Source of the DNA: Accumulibacter appositus
GTDB lineage: Bacteria; Pseudomonadota; Gammaproteobacteria; Burkholderiales; Rhodocyclaceae
Length of the DNA stretch: 64,000 bases
Direction: 5' to 3' (one strand)
NCBI RefSeq assembly: GCF_035440685.1
Contig: NZ_DAORMW010000005.1
Shown: positions 1 through 8,131 of the stretch, piece after piece
Layout: every line of letters starts with the position of its first letter
How positions within the stretch are numbered: position 1 is the stretch's first letter
Notes under the pieces: generated by a model
Database searches by the model: none
What the model was told of the DNA's origin: nothing
What the model saw: the letters and a program-made list of their open reading frames with translations, nothing else
Position numbers and translations under genes: made by a program

Positions 1-891
1 GCCGACGCCCTGCTTGCTGAGCTCGCGGCAACCGAACAGGCGTCAGCAAGCGGCGCCCCCTTGCCAGCCGCCGCGTCTGTGCACCAGCAGGGGGTGATCT
101 GTGCCGCCTGTCACGTTCGGGCGCATCAGCGCTCGGGCCCGCCACGGCGCGACGGGAGCGCACCCGACGCCGCACAGAACGCCGCTTTGCCGCATGCCGG
201 CTTCGTCGCCACCGGCGCTTTCGAGGATGCGCGCTTCTGCTCTGCCTGCCACCAGTTCCAGCCGGACGAATACGCCCTGAACGGGAAACTGCTGGAGAAC
301 ACCTACGAGGAATGGAAGGCATCGCGACATGCCCGAGAAGGCCGCAGCTGCCAATCCTGCCACATGCCCGAACGCCGACACCTGTGGCGGGGAATTCACG
401 ATCCGGAAATGGTCCGGGCTGCCGTCGCCTTTTCGGTGGACAGCGGGGAGTGGGTTAACAACGCCATCCGCGCAGCGCTGAACATACGCAATACCGGCGC
501 CGGCCATTACTTGCCGACCTATGTGACACCCAGACTGGTCGCCGAGATCGAGCAGCTCGACAGCGAGGGTCGCAGTTTGCCGGGAACCCGCGTCGAGCAG
601 CTCATTCAACGGCAGGTCCCTGTCGATCTCGGCAGTGAGATCGCCGACACGCGCCTGCCGCCGGACGGCGAGCTCCGCTTGGTGTACCAGCGCCCAGCGC
701 ATCGCTCCGCAGTCGCACTTGCCTACCGTCTGCGCGTCGAACCTGACGAGTTCTACGCCCGTTTCTACCGTGCGCTGCTTGCCGATGGCGGCGCAGGAAA
801 AGGCCAGGAGCTGATTGCATTGGCCCTCAAGCAAGCCGAATCGTCTGCGTTTCTGGCCTTTGACGAGCGGCGAGAGCTCCCGCAACGATGA
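1..891 (+). CDS. Multihaem c-type cytochrome, 5'-truncated by window edge
   Basis: The frame is open from base 1, so the N-terminus lies outside the window; 296 residues are visible. Three CxxCH haem-attachment motifs occur (CAACH at 100-114, CSACH at 238-252, CQSCH at 349-363), followed by a haem-free C-terminal domain. The stretch NTGAGHYLPTYVTPRL resembles the post-haem region of cytochrome c554-like multihaem proteins (family knowledge). It should be periplasmic and move electrons. The missing part may carry more haems, since the visible spacing looks like the end of a larger cluster. The next gene downstream encodes a secreted cupredoxin-like protein. The electron donor and acceptor cannot be read from the sequence. 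Confidence 0.8.
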   Translation, partial: ADALLAELAATEQASASGAPLPAAASVHQQGVICAACHVRAHQRSGPPRRDGSAPDAAQNAALPHAGFVATGAFEDARFCSACHQFQPDEYALNGKLLENTYEEWKASRHAREGRSCQSCHMPERRHLWRGIHDPEMVRAAVAFSVDSGEWVNNAIRAALNIRNTGAGHYLPTYVTPRLVAEIEQLDSEGRSLPGTRVEQLIQRQVPVDLGSEIADTRLPPDGELRLVYQRPAHRSAVALAYRLRVEPDEFYARFYRALLADGGAGKGQELIALALKQAESSAFLAFDERRELPQR

Positions 892-910
892 ATCTGGCCA
901 ACGCAGGCGC

Positions 911-951
911 CGGGTGCCCACGGGCGCACCCACAAGCGGCTTGCGCTTTTT
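911..951 (+). terminator. Possible weak terminator after the cytochrome gene
   Basis: GGGTGC (912-917) can pair with GCACCC (926-931). A second small stem, AAGCG (934-938) with CGCTT (944-948), runs into a short T tract. The stems are short and this is only a plausible rho-independent terminator. Confidence 0.35.
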
Positions 952-1002
952 GAGTGGTCCACGGTTCGCGGCATGACCCGACCGTTCTTGAGGAGAATCA
1001 CC

Positions 1003-1470
1003 ATGATCACCGCAAACAAGTTCTTCGTGAGCCTCTTGCTCGCCGCCCCTTGTGCCCTCGGCAATGCCTTGGCTGCCGAGCCGCCAGCAGCCATCGTCGA
1101 GCTGACGCAGCTCCCCTGCCAATTCCTGGAGAGCGAGCAGGGCAACGACCACGGCTACCGCAGCAGCAACATCAAGGACTGCGAGGCGATCAATGCCCAG
1201 TCTGGCGCCAGCCGCGTCGAGCAAGCGAAAGTCCTGAAACTCAAAGCGGGGAAGACGATTTTTCGCGTCACCAACAGGAATGTTCCCTACGAGCTCGGCT
1301 TCTGGTTGCGCGGCGAAGGCCTCACCGGGCGGGTGACGCTGCCCAGCGTCTCCGGCGGAGGCCTGATTGCCGGCAAGACGCAGGACTACGTCATCGATCT
1401 TGAGCCCGGCGAGTACGTCTATTCGTGCCCCTTGAACCCGACGCCCGACTATAAGCTGGTGGTGAACTGA
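1003..1470 (+). CDS. Exported cupredoxin-like protein
   Basis: This is a 155-residue protein with a clear Sec signal peptide (MITANKFFVSLLLAAP..., probable cleavage after ALA near residue 25). The start at 1003 is preferred over the in-frame ATG at 973 because AGGAG lies at 991-995 and the signal peptide then begins properly. The C-terminal half, with a GKTIFRVTNRN strand and a final GEYVYSCPLNPTPDYKLVVN, looks like a cupredoxin beta-sandwich. The usual C-x4-H-x4-M copper loop is incomplete: the Cys is present but the expected His and Met are not visible. It may bind metal differently or not at all. It follows a multihaem cytochrome, so a periplasmic redox role is plausible but inferred. Confidence 0.65.
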   Translation: MITANKFFVSLLLAAPCALGNALAAEPPAAIVELTQLPCQFLESEQGNDHGYRSSNIKDCEAINAQSGASRVEQAKVLKLKAGKTIFRVTNRNVPYELGFWLRGEGLTGRVTLPSVSGGGLIAGKTQDYVIDLEPGEYVYSCPLNPTPDYKLVVN

Positions 1471-1633
1471 CGAACCGAGGAACGATGCCGAGCGGTCGTG
1501 CTTGCCGCCGCCCTTGACCCGAGGTCAGGCAGCCCGACTCCTGGCCGGTACTTTCGTGACCATCGCTCGTCGTCGTTCCGGGAAAGCGGGTCCGTGCTCC
1601 ACCGCCGCAGATGCGGACGAACTTTCTCTGCCC

Positions 1634-1663
1634 TTAGCACTCTCAGGCTACGAGTGCTAAAAT
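1634..1663 (+). promoter_or_regulatory. CIRCE operator overlapping the rpoH promoter
   Basis: TTAGCACTC (1634-1642), nine bases, then GAGTGCTAA (1652-1660) is an exact match to the CIRCE inverted repeat bound by the HrcA repressor. A -10-like TAAAAT (1658-1663) overlaps the right arm. TTAGCA at 1634-1639 could act as a -35 with an 18-bp spacer. Bound HrcA would therefore cover the core promoter. The start codon of rpoH is 40 bp downstream of the -10. The hrcA gene itself is not in the window. Confidence 0.9.
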
Positions 1664-1703
1664 GGCATTGGTGAGAATAAACAGCAAGGAGGAATCCATC
1701 CAA

Positions 1704-2564
1704 ATGACGCAAGCTTTGGCTTTACCCACGATCTCCGCGGTCGGCAGCATTGACGCGTATATCCAGGCGGCCAGACAAGTTCCGATGCTGACCGAAGAGC
1801 AGGAGTTCGGTCTGGCGACCCGCTTTCGCGAAGAAAGCGATCTCGACGCTGCACGGCAGTTGGTGCTTTCGCACCTTCGTCTGGTGATTTCCGTTTCGCG
1901 CGGCTACCTGGGTTACGGGCTGCCGCATGCGGATTTGATCCAGGAGGGCAATATCGGGCTGATGAAAGCCGTCAAACGTTTTGATCCGGGGCGCGGCGTT
2001 CGCCTGGTTTCGTTTGCCATCCACTGGATAAAGGCGGAGATTCACGAATACGTCCTGAAGAACTGGCGAATGGTGAAACTGGCCACGACCAAGGCGCAGC
2101 GCAAACTGTTTTTCAACCTGCGCAGCATGAAAACCAATCGTGACGCGCTCGGCCCGGTTCAAGTCGCCGACATCGCCCAGCGCCTGAACGTCAAGGCCGA
2201 CGAGGTGATGGAGATGGACACGCGCCTGTCGGGCAACGATACCGCCTTCGACGCGCAGGCTGACGATGACGAGGCCTTCGTGCCCGCCGCCTATCTGGCT
2301 GACAACTCCGCCGAACCGGTACATGTCCTCGAAGGTCGTGCCCGCGACCGACTGCACAGCGAAGGTATCCAGGATGCCTTGGACAGTCTCGACGCGCGTA
2401 GCCGCAGGATCGTCGAAGCGCGTTGGCTGACGGAAGAAAACCCGGCAACCTTGCACGATCTCGCGGGCGAGTTCTCGGTTTCCGCCGAGCGGATTCGCCA
2501 GATCGAAGTCAAGGCGATGCAGAAAATGCGCGCCAATCTGGCGCCACTGGTGGCCAACACCTGA
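1704..2564 (+). CDS. rpoH: RNA polymerase heat-shock sigma factor RpoH (sigma-32)
   Basis: The protein is 286 residues, the usual RpoH length. Region 2 is present (DLIQEGNIGLMKAVKRFDP, then VSFAIHWIKAEIHEYVLKNW). It is followed by the RpoH-specific box QRKLFFNLR, which distinguishes RpoH from RpoD and RpoS, and a C-terminal region 4 helix-turn-helix ending AERIRQIEVKAMQKMRANL. The start at 1704 is chosen because AGGAGG (1687-1692) sits at good spacing and MTQALALP is a typical N-terminus; an in-frame ATG at 1662 would lie on the promoter. It directs transcription of chaperone and protease genes during heat stress. A CIRCE operator lies just upstream and a bidirectional terminator downstream. 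Confidence 0.97.
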   Translation: MTQALALPTISAVGSIDAYIQAARQVPMLTEEQEFGLATRFREESDLDAARQLVLSHLRLVISVSRGYLGYGLPHADLIQEGNIGLMKAVKRFDPGRGVRLVSFAIHWIKAEIHEYVLKNWRMVKLATTKAQRKLFFNLRSMKTNRDALGPVQVADIAQRLNVKADEVMEMDTRLSGNDTAFDAQADDDEAFVPAAYLADNSAEPVHVLEGRARDRLHSEGIQDALDSLDARSRRIVEARWLTEENPATLHDLAGEFSVSAERIRQIEVKAMQKMRANLAPLVANT

Positions 2565-2605
2565 GATTGAGCGAGGTCACGGCCACAGGTGCAACCGCCT
2601 CGCGA

Positions 2606-2632
2606 AGAAAAGCCGGCATCGCCGGCTTTTCT
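2606..2632. terminator. Bidirectional terminator between rpoH and transketolase
   Basis: AGAAAAGCCGGC (2606-2617) and GCCGGCTTTTCT (2621-2632) form a perfect 12-bp stem with an ATC loop. It has a T run on the plus strand and an A run serving the convergent minus-strand transketolase gene, so it works for both genes. Confidence 0.85.
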
Positions 2633-2661
2633 CGTACGTGCGCCCAACATCCTCCGAAACC

Positions 2662-4725
2662 TTAGTCGACGCTAGCCAATTTGCCCGGCGAGCACCTCTG
2701 CCCCGCCGTTGGTAGATCCGCCAACAAACGGCGCGCCTCGGCAACGACGCTCGCCACGTTGATGGAGAAGAACGCGTAGAGATCGGCGGCCGGCGCCGAC
2801 TCGCCGAAGCGGTCGATGCCAATCACGGCGCCCTTGCTGCCCACATACTTCCACCACAAATCAGGATGCCCGGCCTCGATGGCGATGGCCGGTAGCGATG
2901 GCGGCAGCACTGCCTGGCGGTAGGCCAGAGGCTGCAGATCGAAGCGCCGCGTACAGGGCATCGAGACCACGCAGGCGACGATTCCTTCGTCTTTGAGCAC
3001 CGCCTGCGCGGCAAGGGCGATGCTCAGTTCGGAACCGGTAGCGATCAAGAGCAGGCTCGCCACGGCACTTTCGACCGCACCGATGACATAGCCACCACGC
3101 TTGATTGCGGAGATCTGCGCGCCAGTCCGCGGCAGCGCTGGCAGATTCTGCCGGGAGAGCAGGAAACACGAGGGACCGTCATTACGTTCCAGTGCGGCAC
3201 TCCAGGCCACGGCGGTCTCGACGGCGTCACTCGGCCGCCACACGTCGAGCCCCGGAATCAAGCGCAGCGATGCCGCGTGCTCGATTGGCTGGTGGGTCGG
3301 ACCATCCTCGCCAAGACCGATCGAATCGTGCGTGAAGACCATCAACTGGCGCAGCTTCATCAGCGCCGCGAGACGAATCGCATTGCGTGCGTAATCCGAA
3401 AACACCAGGAAGGTCGCGGTATACGGAATGAAGCCGCCGTGCAGCGCGATGCCGTTGGCGATCGCCGTCATGCCGAACTCGCGCACCCCGTAGTTGACGT
3501 AGTTGCCGGCCGCTTCCCGATTGACCGGACGGCTGCCGCTCCAATTGGTGAGATTCGAGCCGGTCAGGTCGGCCGAGCCGCCAAGCAGCTCGGGCAGTAC
3601 CGGGCCCAGCGCTTCGATGACATTCTGCGAAGCCTTGCGCGTGGCGACGGCGCCAGTCGCTGCCGAGCACTGCTCGAGCAGCGCGGCGACGCGCGCGCTC
3701 CAGTCGGCAGGCAGCTCTCCCCGCATGCGCCGCTCGAACTCGGCTGCCAGCTCGGGATAGGCGGCGCGATAGGCGGAAAAACGCGCATCCCACTCGTTTT
3801 CGGCGGCACTTCCGGAAGGGCGAGCGTCCCAGCCGGCACGGACATCGCCGGGAATCTCGAAAGGACCGAACGGCCATTCGAGAAGGCGACGCGTGTCAGC
3901 GATCTCGGCAGCTCCCAGCGGGGCGCCGTGCACCTCGTGCGTACCGCCTTTGTTCGGTGAGCCAAAACCGATCATGGTCTTGCAGCAGATCAGCGTCGGC
4001 CGCCCGGTTTGGGTCTTGGCCATGCGGATTGCCGCCTCGATCGAATCGGCGTCGTGGCCGTCGCAATGGGGCACGACACGCCAACCGTAAGCCTCGAAAC
4101 GCTGCGGCGTGTCGTCAGCAAACCACGGCTGGACGCGGCCATCGATCGAAATGTCGTTATCGTCGTAAAAAGCGATCAACCGGGACAGCGACAAGCGTCC
4201 GGCCAGCGAGCACGCTTCGTGCGAAACACCTTCCATCAAGCAACCGTCGCCGATGAAAGCATAGGTGTAATGGTCGACGATCTTGTGCCCCGGACGGTTG
4301 AAGGTCTCGCCCAGCAGACGCTCCGCAAGCGCCATGCCGACAGCGTTGGCCAGCCCCTGCCCGAGCGGCCCGGTGGTCGTTTCGACGCCGGCGGTGATCC
4401 CGAACTCGGGGTGACCCGGCGTCTTCGAGTGCAGCTGCCGAAAGCGCCGCAGCTCTTCGATCGGCAGATCGTAGCCGCTCAAATGCAGCAGCCCGTAGAG
4501 CAACATCGAGCCATGCCCGTTGGAAAGCACGAAACGGTCGCGATCGGCCCAGCGCGGATTGGCCGGATTGTGCTTGAGGTGATGGCGCCAAAGCACCTCG
4601 GCGATATCGGCCATGCCCATTGGCATTCCCGGGTGCCCCGAGTTCGCCGCCTGCACGGCGTCGATGGCGAGGAAGCGCAGGGCGTTGGCACAGCGGCGGC
4701 GTAACTTGCGGAATGCGGTGGGCAC
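2662..4725 (-). CDS. cbbT: Transketolase (Calvin / pentose phosphate)
   Basis: The 687-residue protein is full length for transketolase, a thiamine-diphosphate enzyme moving two-carbon ketol units between sugar phosphates. Visible signatures are SGHPGMPMG near the N-terminus, the ThDP motif GDGCLMEGVSHEA and the pyrimidine-domain stretch TFLVFSDYARNAIRLAALM. The GTG at 4725 is taken as start because GAAGGAG lies about 6 bases upstream; an in-frame TTG at 4740 would overlap that ribosome binding site. It lies downstream of phosphoribulokinase and fructose-bisphosphatase on the same strand, suggesting use in the Calvin cycle. It is separated from prk by a 170-bp dispersed repeat, so it may be transcribed partly on its own. 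The tkt/cbbT naming is by context. Confidence 0.95.
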   Translation of the reverse strand: MPTAFRKLRRRCANALRFLAIDAVQAANSGHPGMPMGMADIAEVLWRHHLKHNPANPRWADRDRFVLSNGHGSMLLYGLLHLSGYDLPIEELRRFRQLHSKTPGHPEFGITAGVETTTGPLGQGLANAVGMALAERLLGETFNRPGHKIVDHYTYAFIGDGCLMEGVSHEACSLAGRLSLSRLIAFYDDNDISIDGRVQPWFADDTPQRFEAYGWRVVPHCDGHDADSIEAAIRMAKTQTGRPTLICCKTMIGFGSPNKGGTHEVHGAPLGAAEIADTRRLLEWPFGPFEIPGDVRAGWDARPSGSAAENEWDARFSAYRAAYPELAAEFERRMRGELPADWSARVAALLEQCSAATGAVATRKASQNVIEALGPVLPELLGGSADLTGSNLTNWSGSRPVNREAAGNYVNYGVREFGMTAIANGIALHGGFIPYTATFLVFSDYARNAIRLAALMKLRQLMVFTHDSIGLGEDGPTHQPIEHAASLRLIPGLDVWRPSDAVETAVAWSAALERNDGPSCFLLSRQNLPALPRTGAQISAIKRGGYVIGAVESAVASLLLIATGSELSIALAAQAVLKDEGIVACVVSMPCTRRFDLQPLAYRQAVLPPSLPAIAIEAGHPDLWWKYVGSKGAVIGIDRFGESAPAADLYAFFSINVASVVAEARRLLADLPTAGQRCSPGKLASVD

Positions 4726-4747
4726 GGAAGACTCCTTCAATTAATGC

Positions 4748-4916
4748 CAAAGTCGCGCAAGCGACTCAGGAAGCGCCCTGCTCGCCTTGCGCGAGAGGGG
4801 TCGGGTGGAGACGAGGAATTCTGGGCGCGCGCGCCCCACCGGTCGAACGATTCCGGCGCGCAGGCCGGAACGCGCACTGCAGGTGAGTGGAAAACGGTCA
4901 TGAGCTTGATGACCAT
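4748..4916 (+). repeat. Dispersed intergenic repeat, copy A (long form)
   Basis: It begins with AAAGTCGCGCAAGCGACTC and continues through CTCGCCTTGCGCGAGAGG and GACGAGGAATTC. An inner palindromic module follows (CGAACGATTCCGGC...GCCGGAA...CACTGCA), and the end is GGTCATGAGCTTGATGACC. The same order of blocks recurs at 7972, 18232, 32797 (inverted) and 58701. The inner module is shared only with the 18232 copy. The repeat fills the gap between prk and the transketolase gene. Confidence 0.8.
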
Positions 4917-4933
4917 CGCACCAGCGCTGGCGT

Positions 4934-5815
4934 TCACTCTCGCCGCGTACGGCGCTTCTTGTCCATCAACTGCATGATCATCGGCGTGAAAATGATCTGC
5001 ATCGCCAGCCCCATCTTTCCGCCCGGGCAGACGATGATGTTCGGACGCGACATGAAGGAACCATTCAGCATGCTAAGGAGGTAGGGAAAATCAATGCCCT
5101 GTGGGTTCGCGAAACGAATAACCAGCATGCTCTCGTCGGCCAGAGGAATGTCCTGGGCAATGAACGGATTCGAGGTATCGACCGTCGGCACACGCTGGAA
5201 ATTGACGTGCGTCTTGGAAAACTGCGGGCAGATGTAGTTGATGTACTCGGGCATCCGCCGCAGGATGGTATCGACCACCGCTTCGGTCGAGTAACCGCGC
5301 TGCGCCTTGTCGCGGTGCAGCTTCTGGATCCATTCGAGGTTGATGATCGGGACGACGCCGACGCACAGGTCGACATGCCGCCCGACATCGATCGTGTCGG
5401 TACTCGCGGCACCGTGCAGACCTTCGTAGAACAGGAGGTCAGTCGCCACCGGAAGGTCACTCCAGGCGGTGAAGGTTCCCGGAGGCGAGCCGTAGCGCTC
5501 GGCTTCGAGATCGTCATGCACATAGTGGCGACTCTTGCCACCACCGCTTTCGCCGTATTCACGGAACAGGCCTTCGAGTTCAGCGAGCAGATTGGCCTCG
5601 GCGCCGAAGTGACTGAAATGGTGGTCACCAGCAAGCGCTTTCTCGGCAATCTTCTCGCGCATCTCGAAGCGATCGTAGCGATGAAAGCTGTCGCCCTCGA
5701 TGATCGCCGCGTTCAGCCGCTCGCGTCGAAAAATATGCTGGAAAGCCTTGGTCACCGACGTAGTGCCGGCACCTGAGGACCCGGTAACCGCGATGATGGG
5801 GTTCTTGATCGACAT
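4934..5815 (-). CDS. cbbP: Phosphoribulokinase
   Basis: This 293-residue protein belongs to the proteobacterial octameric PRK class. It makes ribulose-1,5-bisphosphate from ribulose-5-phosphate and ATP. The nucleotide loop GSSGAGTTSVTKAF (residues 11-24) has the GTT form typical of PRK instead of GKT. Further PRK signatures are EGDSFHRYDR, a KSRHYVHDDLEAERYG segment and LFYEGLHGA. The ATG at 5815 has AGGGAG upstream. It lies 46 bp after fructose-bisphosphatase and is probably in its operon. PRK has no role other than supplying RuBisCO substrate, so the genome should encode RuBisCO elsewhere. Confidence 0.96.
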   Translation of the reverse strand: MSIKNPIIAVTGSSGAGTTSVTKAFQHIFRRERLNAAIIEGDSFHRYDRFEMREKIAEKALAGDHHFSHFGAEANLLAELEGLFREYGESGGGKSRHYVHDDLEAERYGSPPGTFTAWSDLPVATDLLFYEGLHGAASTDTIDVGRHVDLCVGVVPIINLEWIQKLHRDKAQRGYSTEAVVDTILRRMPEYINYICPQFSKTHVNFQRVPTVDTSNPFIAQDIPLADESMLVIRFANPQGIDFPYLLSMLNGSFMSRPNIIVCPGGKMGLAMQIIFTPMIMQLMDKKRRTRRE

Positions 5816-5861
5816 TGGCGTTGTCTCCCTCTACTGAAAGTGAATAGCTTGGCCGCGCGGC

Positions 5862-6944
5862 TTAATCGGCCCGAAAAAGGGTGCGCGTCGAGAACAGCGG
5901 CGAGGTGAAAGGCTGGTCTTCGCCAGTCTCGTGCTCGCGGTGGTAACGTTCGATACGTTCGACCTCGGCGCGCGAACCAATAATCACCGGCACACGCTCG
6001 TGCAGACTGCTCGGCTGCACGTCGAGGATGCGCTCGCTGCCGGTTGACGCCAGGCCACCAGCCTGGGCAACAATCATTGCCATCGGATTGGCTTCGTACA
6101 TCAGCCGCAGCCTGCCGGGTCTGGACAGATCCTTGCTGTCGCGCGGGTACAGGAAAACGCCGCCGCGCATCAGGATGCGATGAATTTCGGCGACCATCGA
6201 CGCCACCCAGCGCATATTAAAGTCCTTGCCGCGAACACCACTCTGACCGGCCAGGCACTCGCTGACGTAGCGCTGCACGGGCGGCTCCCAGAAACGCTCG
6301 TTGGACGCATTGATCGCGAACTCACGGGTTTCCGGGGAAATCACCAGATTTGGGTGGGTAAGCAGGAACTCACCGATGTTGCGATCGAGCGTAAAGCCGT
6401 GCGTACCGTTGCCGACGGTAAGTACGAGCATCGTTGATGGCCCGTAGAGGGCATAGCCGGCTGCGACCTGCTGCGAGCCAGGCTGCAGAAAATCGACCGC
6501 AGTCGGCACGCCGCCACTACAATTCTCGGGGCAGCGCAAGACGGAAAATATGCTGCCCACAGACAGGTTGACGTCAATGTTCGAAGAGCCGTCGAGTGGG
6601 TCGAAAACCAGCAGATATTCGCCGCGCGGAATTTCGGGGGGAATCGGAAAGATGTCTTCCATCTCCTCGGAAGCCATTGCCGCCAGATGGCCACCCCACT
6701 CGCAATGGCGGAGGAAGGCCTGGTTGGCCAGGACGTCGAGCTTCTTCTGCCCTTCGCCCTGGATATTTTCGCTGCCGGCATCACCAAGCAGGTCGGCCAG
6801 CGAACCACGCGAGACACCTTGGGCAATGGCTTTGCAGGAACGGACGATGTCGCTCATGAGCATCGAAAAATCGCCGACCAACGCCGGATTGCGGCGCTGT
6901 TCTTCGATCAGGAACTTGGTGACGTTGGTACGTCCGCATAGCAT
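5862..6944 (-). CDS. cbbF: Fructose-1,6-bisphosphatase class I
   Basis: This 360-residue class I enzyme hydrolyses fructose-1,6-bisphosphate. Metal-binding motifs are present: ASEEMED (about 91-97) and FDPLDGSSNIDVNLSVGSIFSV (from about 114). The C-terminal LYEANPMAMIVAQAGG segment carries a metal/substrate-binding acid. It is the first gene of the minus-strand cluster and is divergent from a CbbR-type regulator, supporting CbbR control. Class I FBPase also serves gluconeogenesis, so a dual role is possible. Confidence 0.95.
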   Translation of the reverse strand: MLCGRTNVTKFLIEEQRRNPALVGDFSMLMSDIVRSCKAIAQGVSRGSLADLLGDAGSENIQGEGQKKLDVLANQAFLRHCEWGGHLAAMASEEMEDIFPIPPEIPRGEYLLVFDPLDGSSNIDVNLSVGSIFSVLRCPENCSGGVPTAVDFLQPGSQQVAAGYALYGPSTMLVLTVGNGTHGFTLDRNIGEFLLTHPNLVISPETREFAINASNERFWEPPVQRYVSECLAGQSGVRGKDFNMRWVASMVAEIHRILMRGGVFLYPRDSKDLSRPGRLRLMYEANPMAMIVAQAGGLASTGSERILDVQPSSLHERVPVIIGSRAEVERIERYHREHETGEDQPFTSPLFSTRTLFRAD

Positions 6945-7063
6945 GGCGGCACTCCAAAAGATGAAATTCGTGCGAGTCGAACAGGAATGCTCCTGATTCT
7001 AGCTGCCTGATCGAAAAACTCTAGTTAAAGCTACTGTCTGTTTTGGCAAATAAATACTAACCA
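6945..7063. promoter_or_regulatory. Divergent cbbF / cbbR promoter region
   Basis: This 119-bp region separates cbbF (leftward) from cbbR (rightward). It becomes A+T-rich near the cbbR side. It contains two CTAG tetramers about 30 bp apart (near 6999 and 7022), TTAAAGCTA, and a TTTGGCAAATAAATAC stretch just before the cbbR ATG. LysR regulators normally bind such divergent gaps at T-N11-A sites. The exact operator cannot be fixed by eye. Confidence 0.5.
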
Positions 7064-7975
7064 ATGAGAAACGCCACAATCCGTCAGCTGCAGATTTTCT
7101 CGGTCGCCGCCAGCCATCTTTCGTTTGCGCGGGCGGCAGAAAGTTTGCACCTGACGCACGCCGCCATCTCGCTGCAGATCAAGCAATTGGAGGAGGTCTG
7201 CGGGACGCTGCTCTTTGAACGAATCGGCAAACGCGTCTTTCTTACCGAAGCGGGCGAGACCCTGCTCGAACACGCACGCCGGATCCTGCAGTCCCTGAAA
7301 GAAGCCGACGAGGCACTGCTGGCGCTGAAGGGACTGAAGGGTGGGCGCATCGGGGTCGCCGTGGTCAGTACCGCCGAATACTTCGCGCCGGGACTGCTGG
7401 CGCAGTTTCGCAAGACGCACGCCGACGTCCGTATCCGCCTGCTGATCGACAACCGCGACACGGTGTATCGCCTGCTCGCCAGCAACGAGGTGGACCTGGC
7501 GATCATGGGCCGGCCGCCACCGTCCCTCGACGCCACGGCGGTGGCCTTTGCCCCGCACCCGCTGGTGATCGTTGCCGGCAGTGACCACCCCCTGGCCCGG
7601 CGGCCTAGCCTTTCCGTCGAAGATCTGGCCAGCGAAATGCTGATCGTTCGCGAGGCCGGATCGGGCACACGCTCGGCGATGGAAGAGTTCTTTCAGGAAC
7701 GTTCGATCAAGCCACGCATCGGCATGGAGATGGGCAGCAATGAAGCCATCAAGCAGGCGGTTATCGCTGGACTGGGGATCAGCTTCATTTCCCAGCACAC
7801 GCTCGGACTTGAACTCAGCGCGGGGCGCCTGAGCATCCTGAAAGTCGAGGGAACACCGGTGATGCGCCGCTGGCACCTCGTCCGCCACAAGAGCAAGCAC
7901 CTGACGCCGGCGCTGGCTGCTTTCTGGGACTTCGTGCTGGAATTCGCGCCACCCTTTCTGCGCAAGCTAGTGTGA
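7064..7975 (+). CDS. cbbR: LysR-type regulator of Calvin genes (CbbR)
   Basis: The 303-residue protein has an N-terminal winged HTH (residues 5-63, SFARAAESLHLTHAAISLQIKQLEE) and a LysR substrate-binding domain. The order TEYFAP, DLAIMGRPP and VREAGSGTR is typical of CbbR and CysB-like family members. It is divergent from cbbF-cbbP-cbbT, the classical position of cbbR, which activates Calvin genes in response to metabolites such as RuBP, PEP or NADPH. A dispersed repeat begins at its stop codon. The identification rests on family resemblance and context together. Confidence 0.85.
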   Translation: MRNATIRQLQIFSVAASHLSFARAAESLHLTHAAISLQIKQLEEVCGTLLFERIGKRVFLTEAGETLLEHARRILQSLKEADEALLALKGLKGGRIGVAVVSTAEYFAPGLLAQFRKTHADVRIRLLIDNRDTVYRLLASNEVDLAIMGRPPPSLDATAVAFAPHPLVIVAGSDHPLARRPSLSVEDLASEMLIVREAGSGTRSAMEEFFQERSIKPRIGMEMGSNEAIKQAVIAGLGISFISQHTLGLELSAGRLSILKVEGTPVMRRWHLVRHKSKHLTPALAAFWDFVLEFAPPFLRKLV

Positions 7976-8062
7976 AAGTCGCGCAAGCGACGCACGCGGC
8001 ACCCTTCTCGCCTTGTGGCAGAAGGTGCAGGAGACGAGGGGGGGTTGACGGTCATGAGCGTT
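7972..8062 (+). repeat. Dispersed intergenic repeat, copy B (short form)
   Basis: GTGAAAGTCGCGCAAGCGAC starts within the last codons of cbbR. CCCTTCTCGCCTTGTGGCAG, GGAGACGAGGG and GACGGTCATGAGCG follow. It lacks the inner module seen at 4748 and 18232. It sits between cbbR and the convergent histidine kinase gene. Confidence 0.75.
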
Positions 8063-8131
8063 GGTCTGACGGCTCGCTCGACCCGACAATCGGCGAGACG
8101 CATAGCCGCTCGGCCTGTGACCAGTCAGGCG

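Noticed and set aside
43..1224. Minus-strand frame of 393 codons opposite the cytochrome and cupredoxin genes
   Set aside because: The plus strand carries three CxxCH motifs, a signal peptide and RBS; the minus-strand reading has no recognisable domain.
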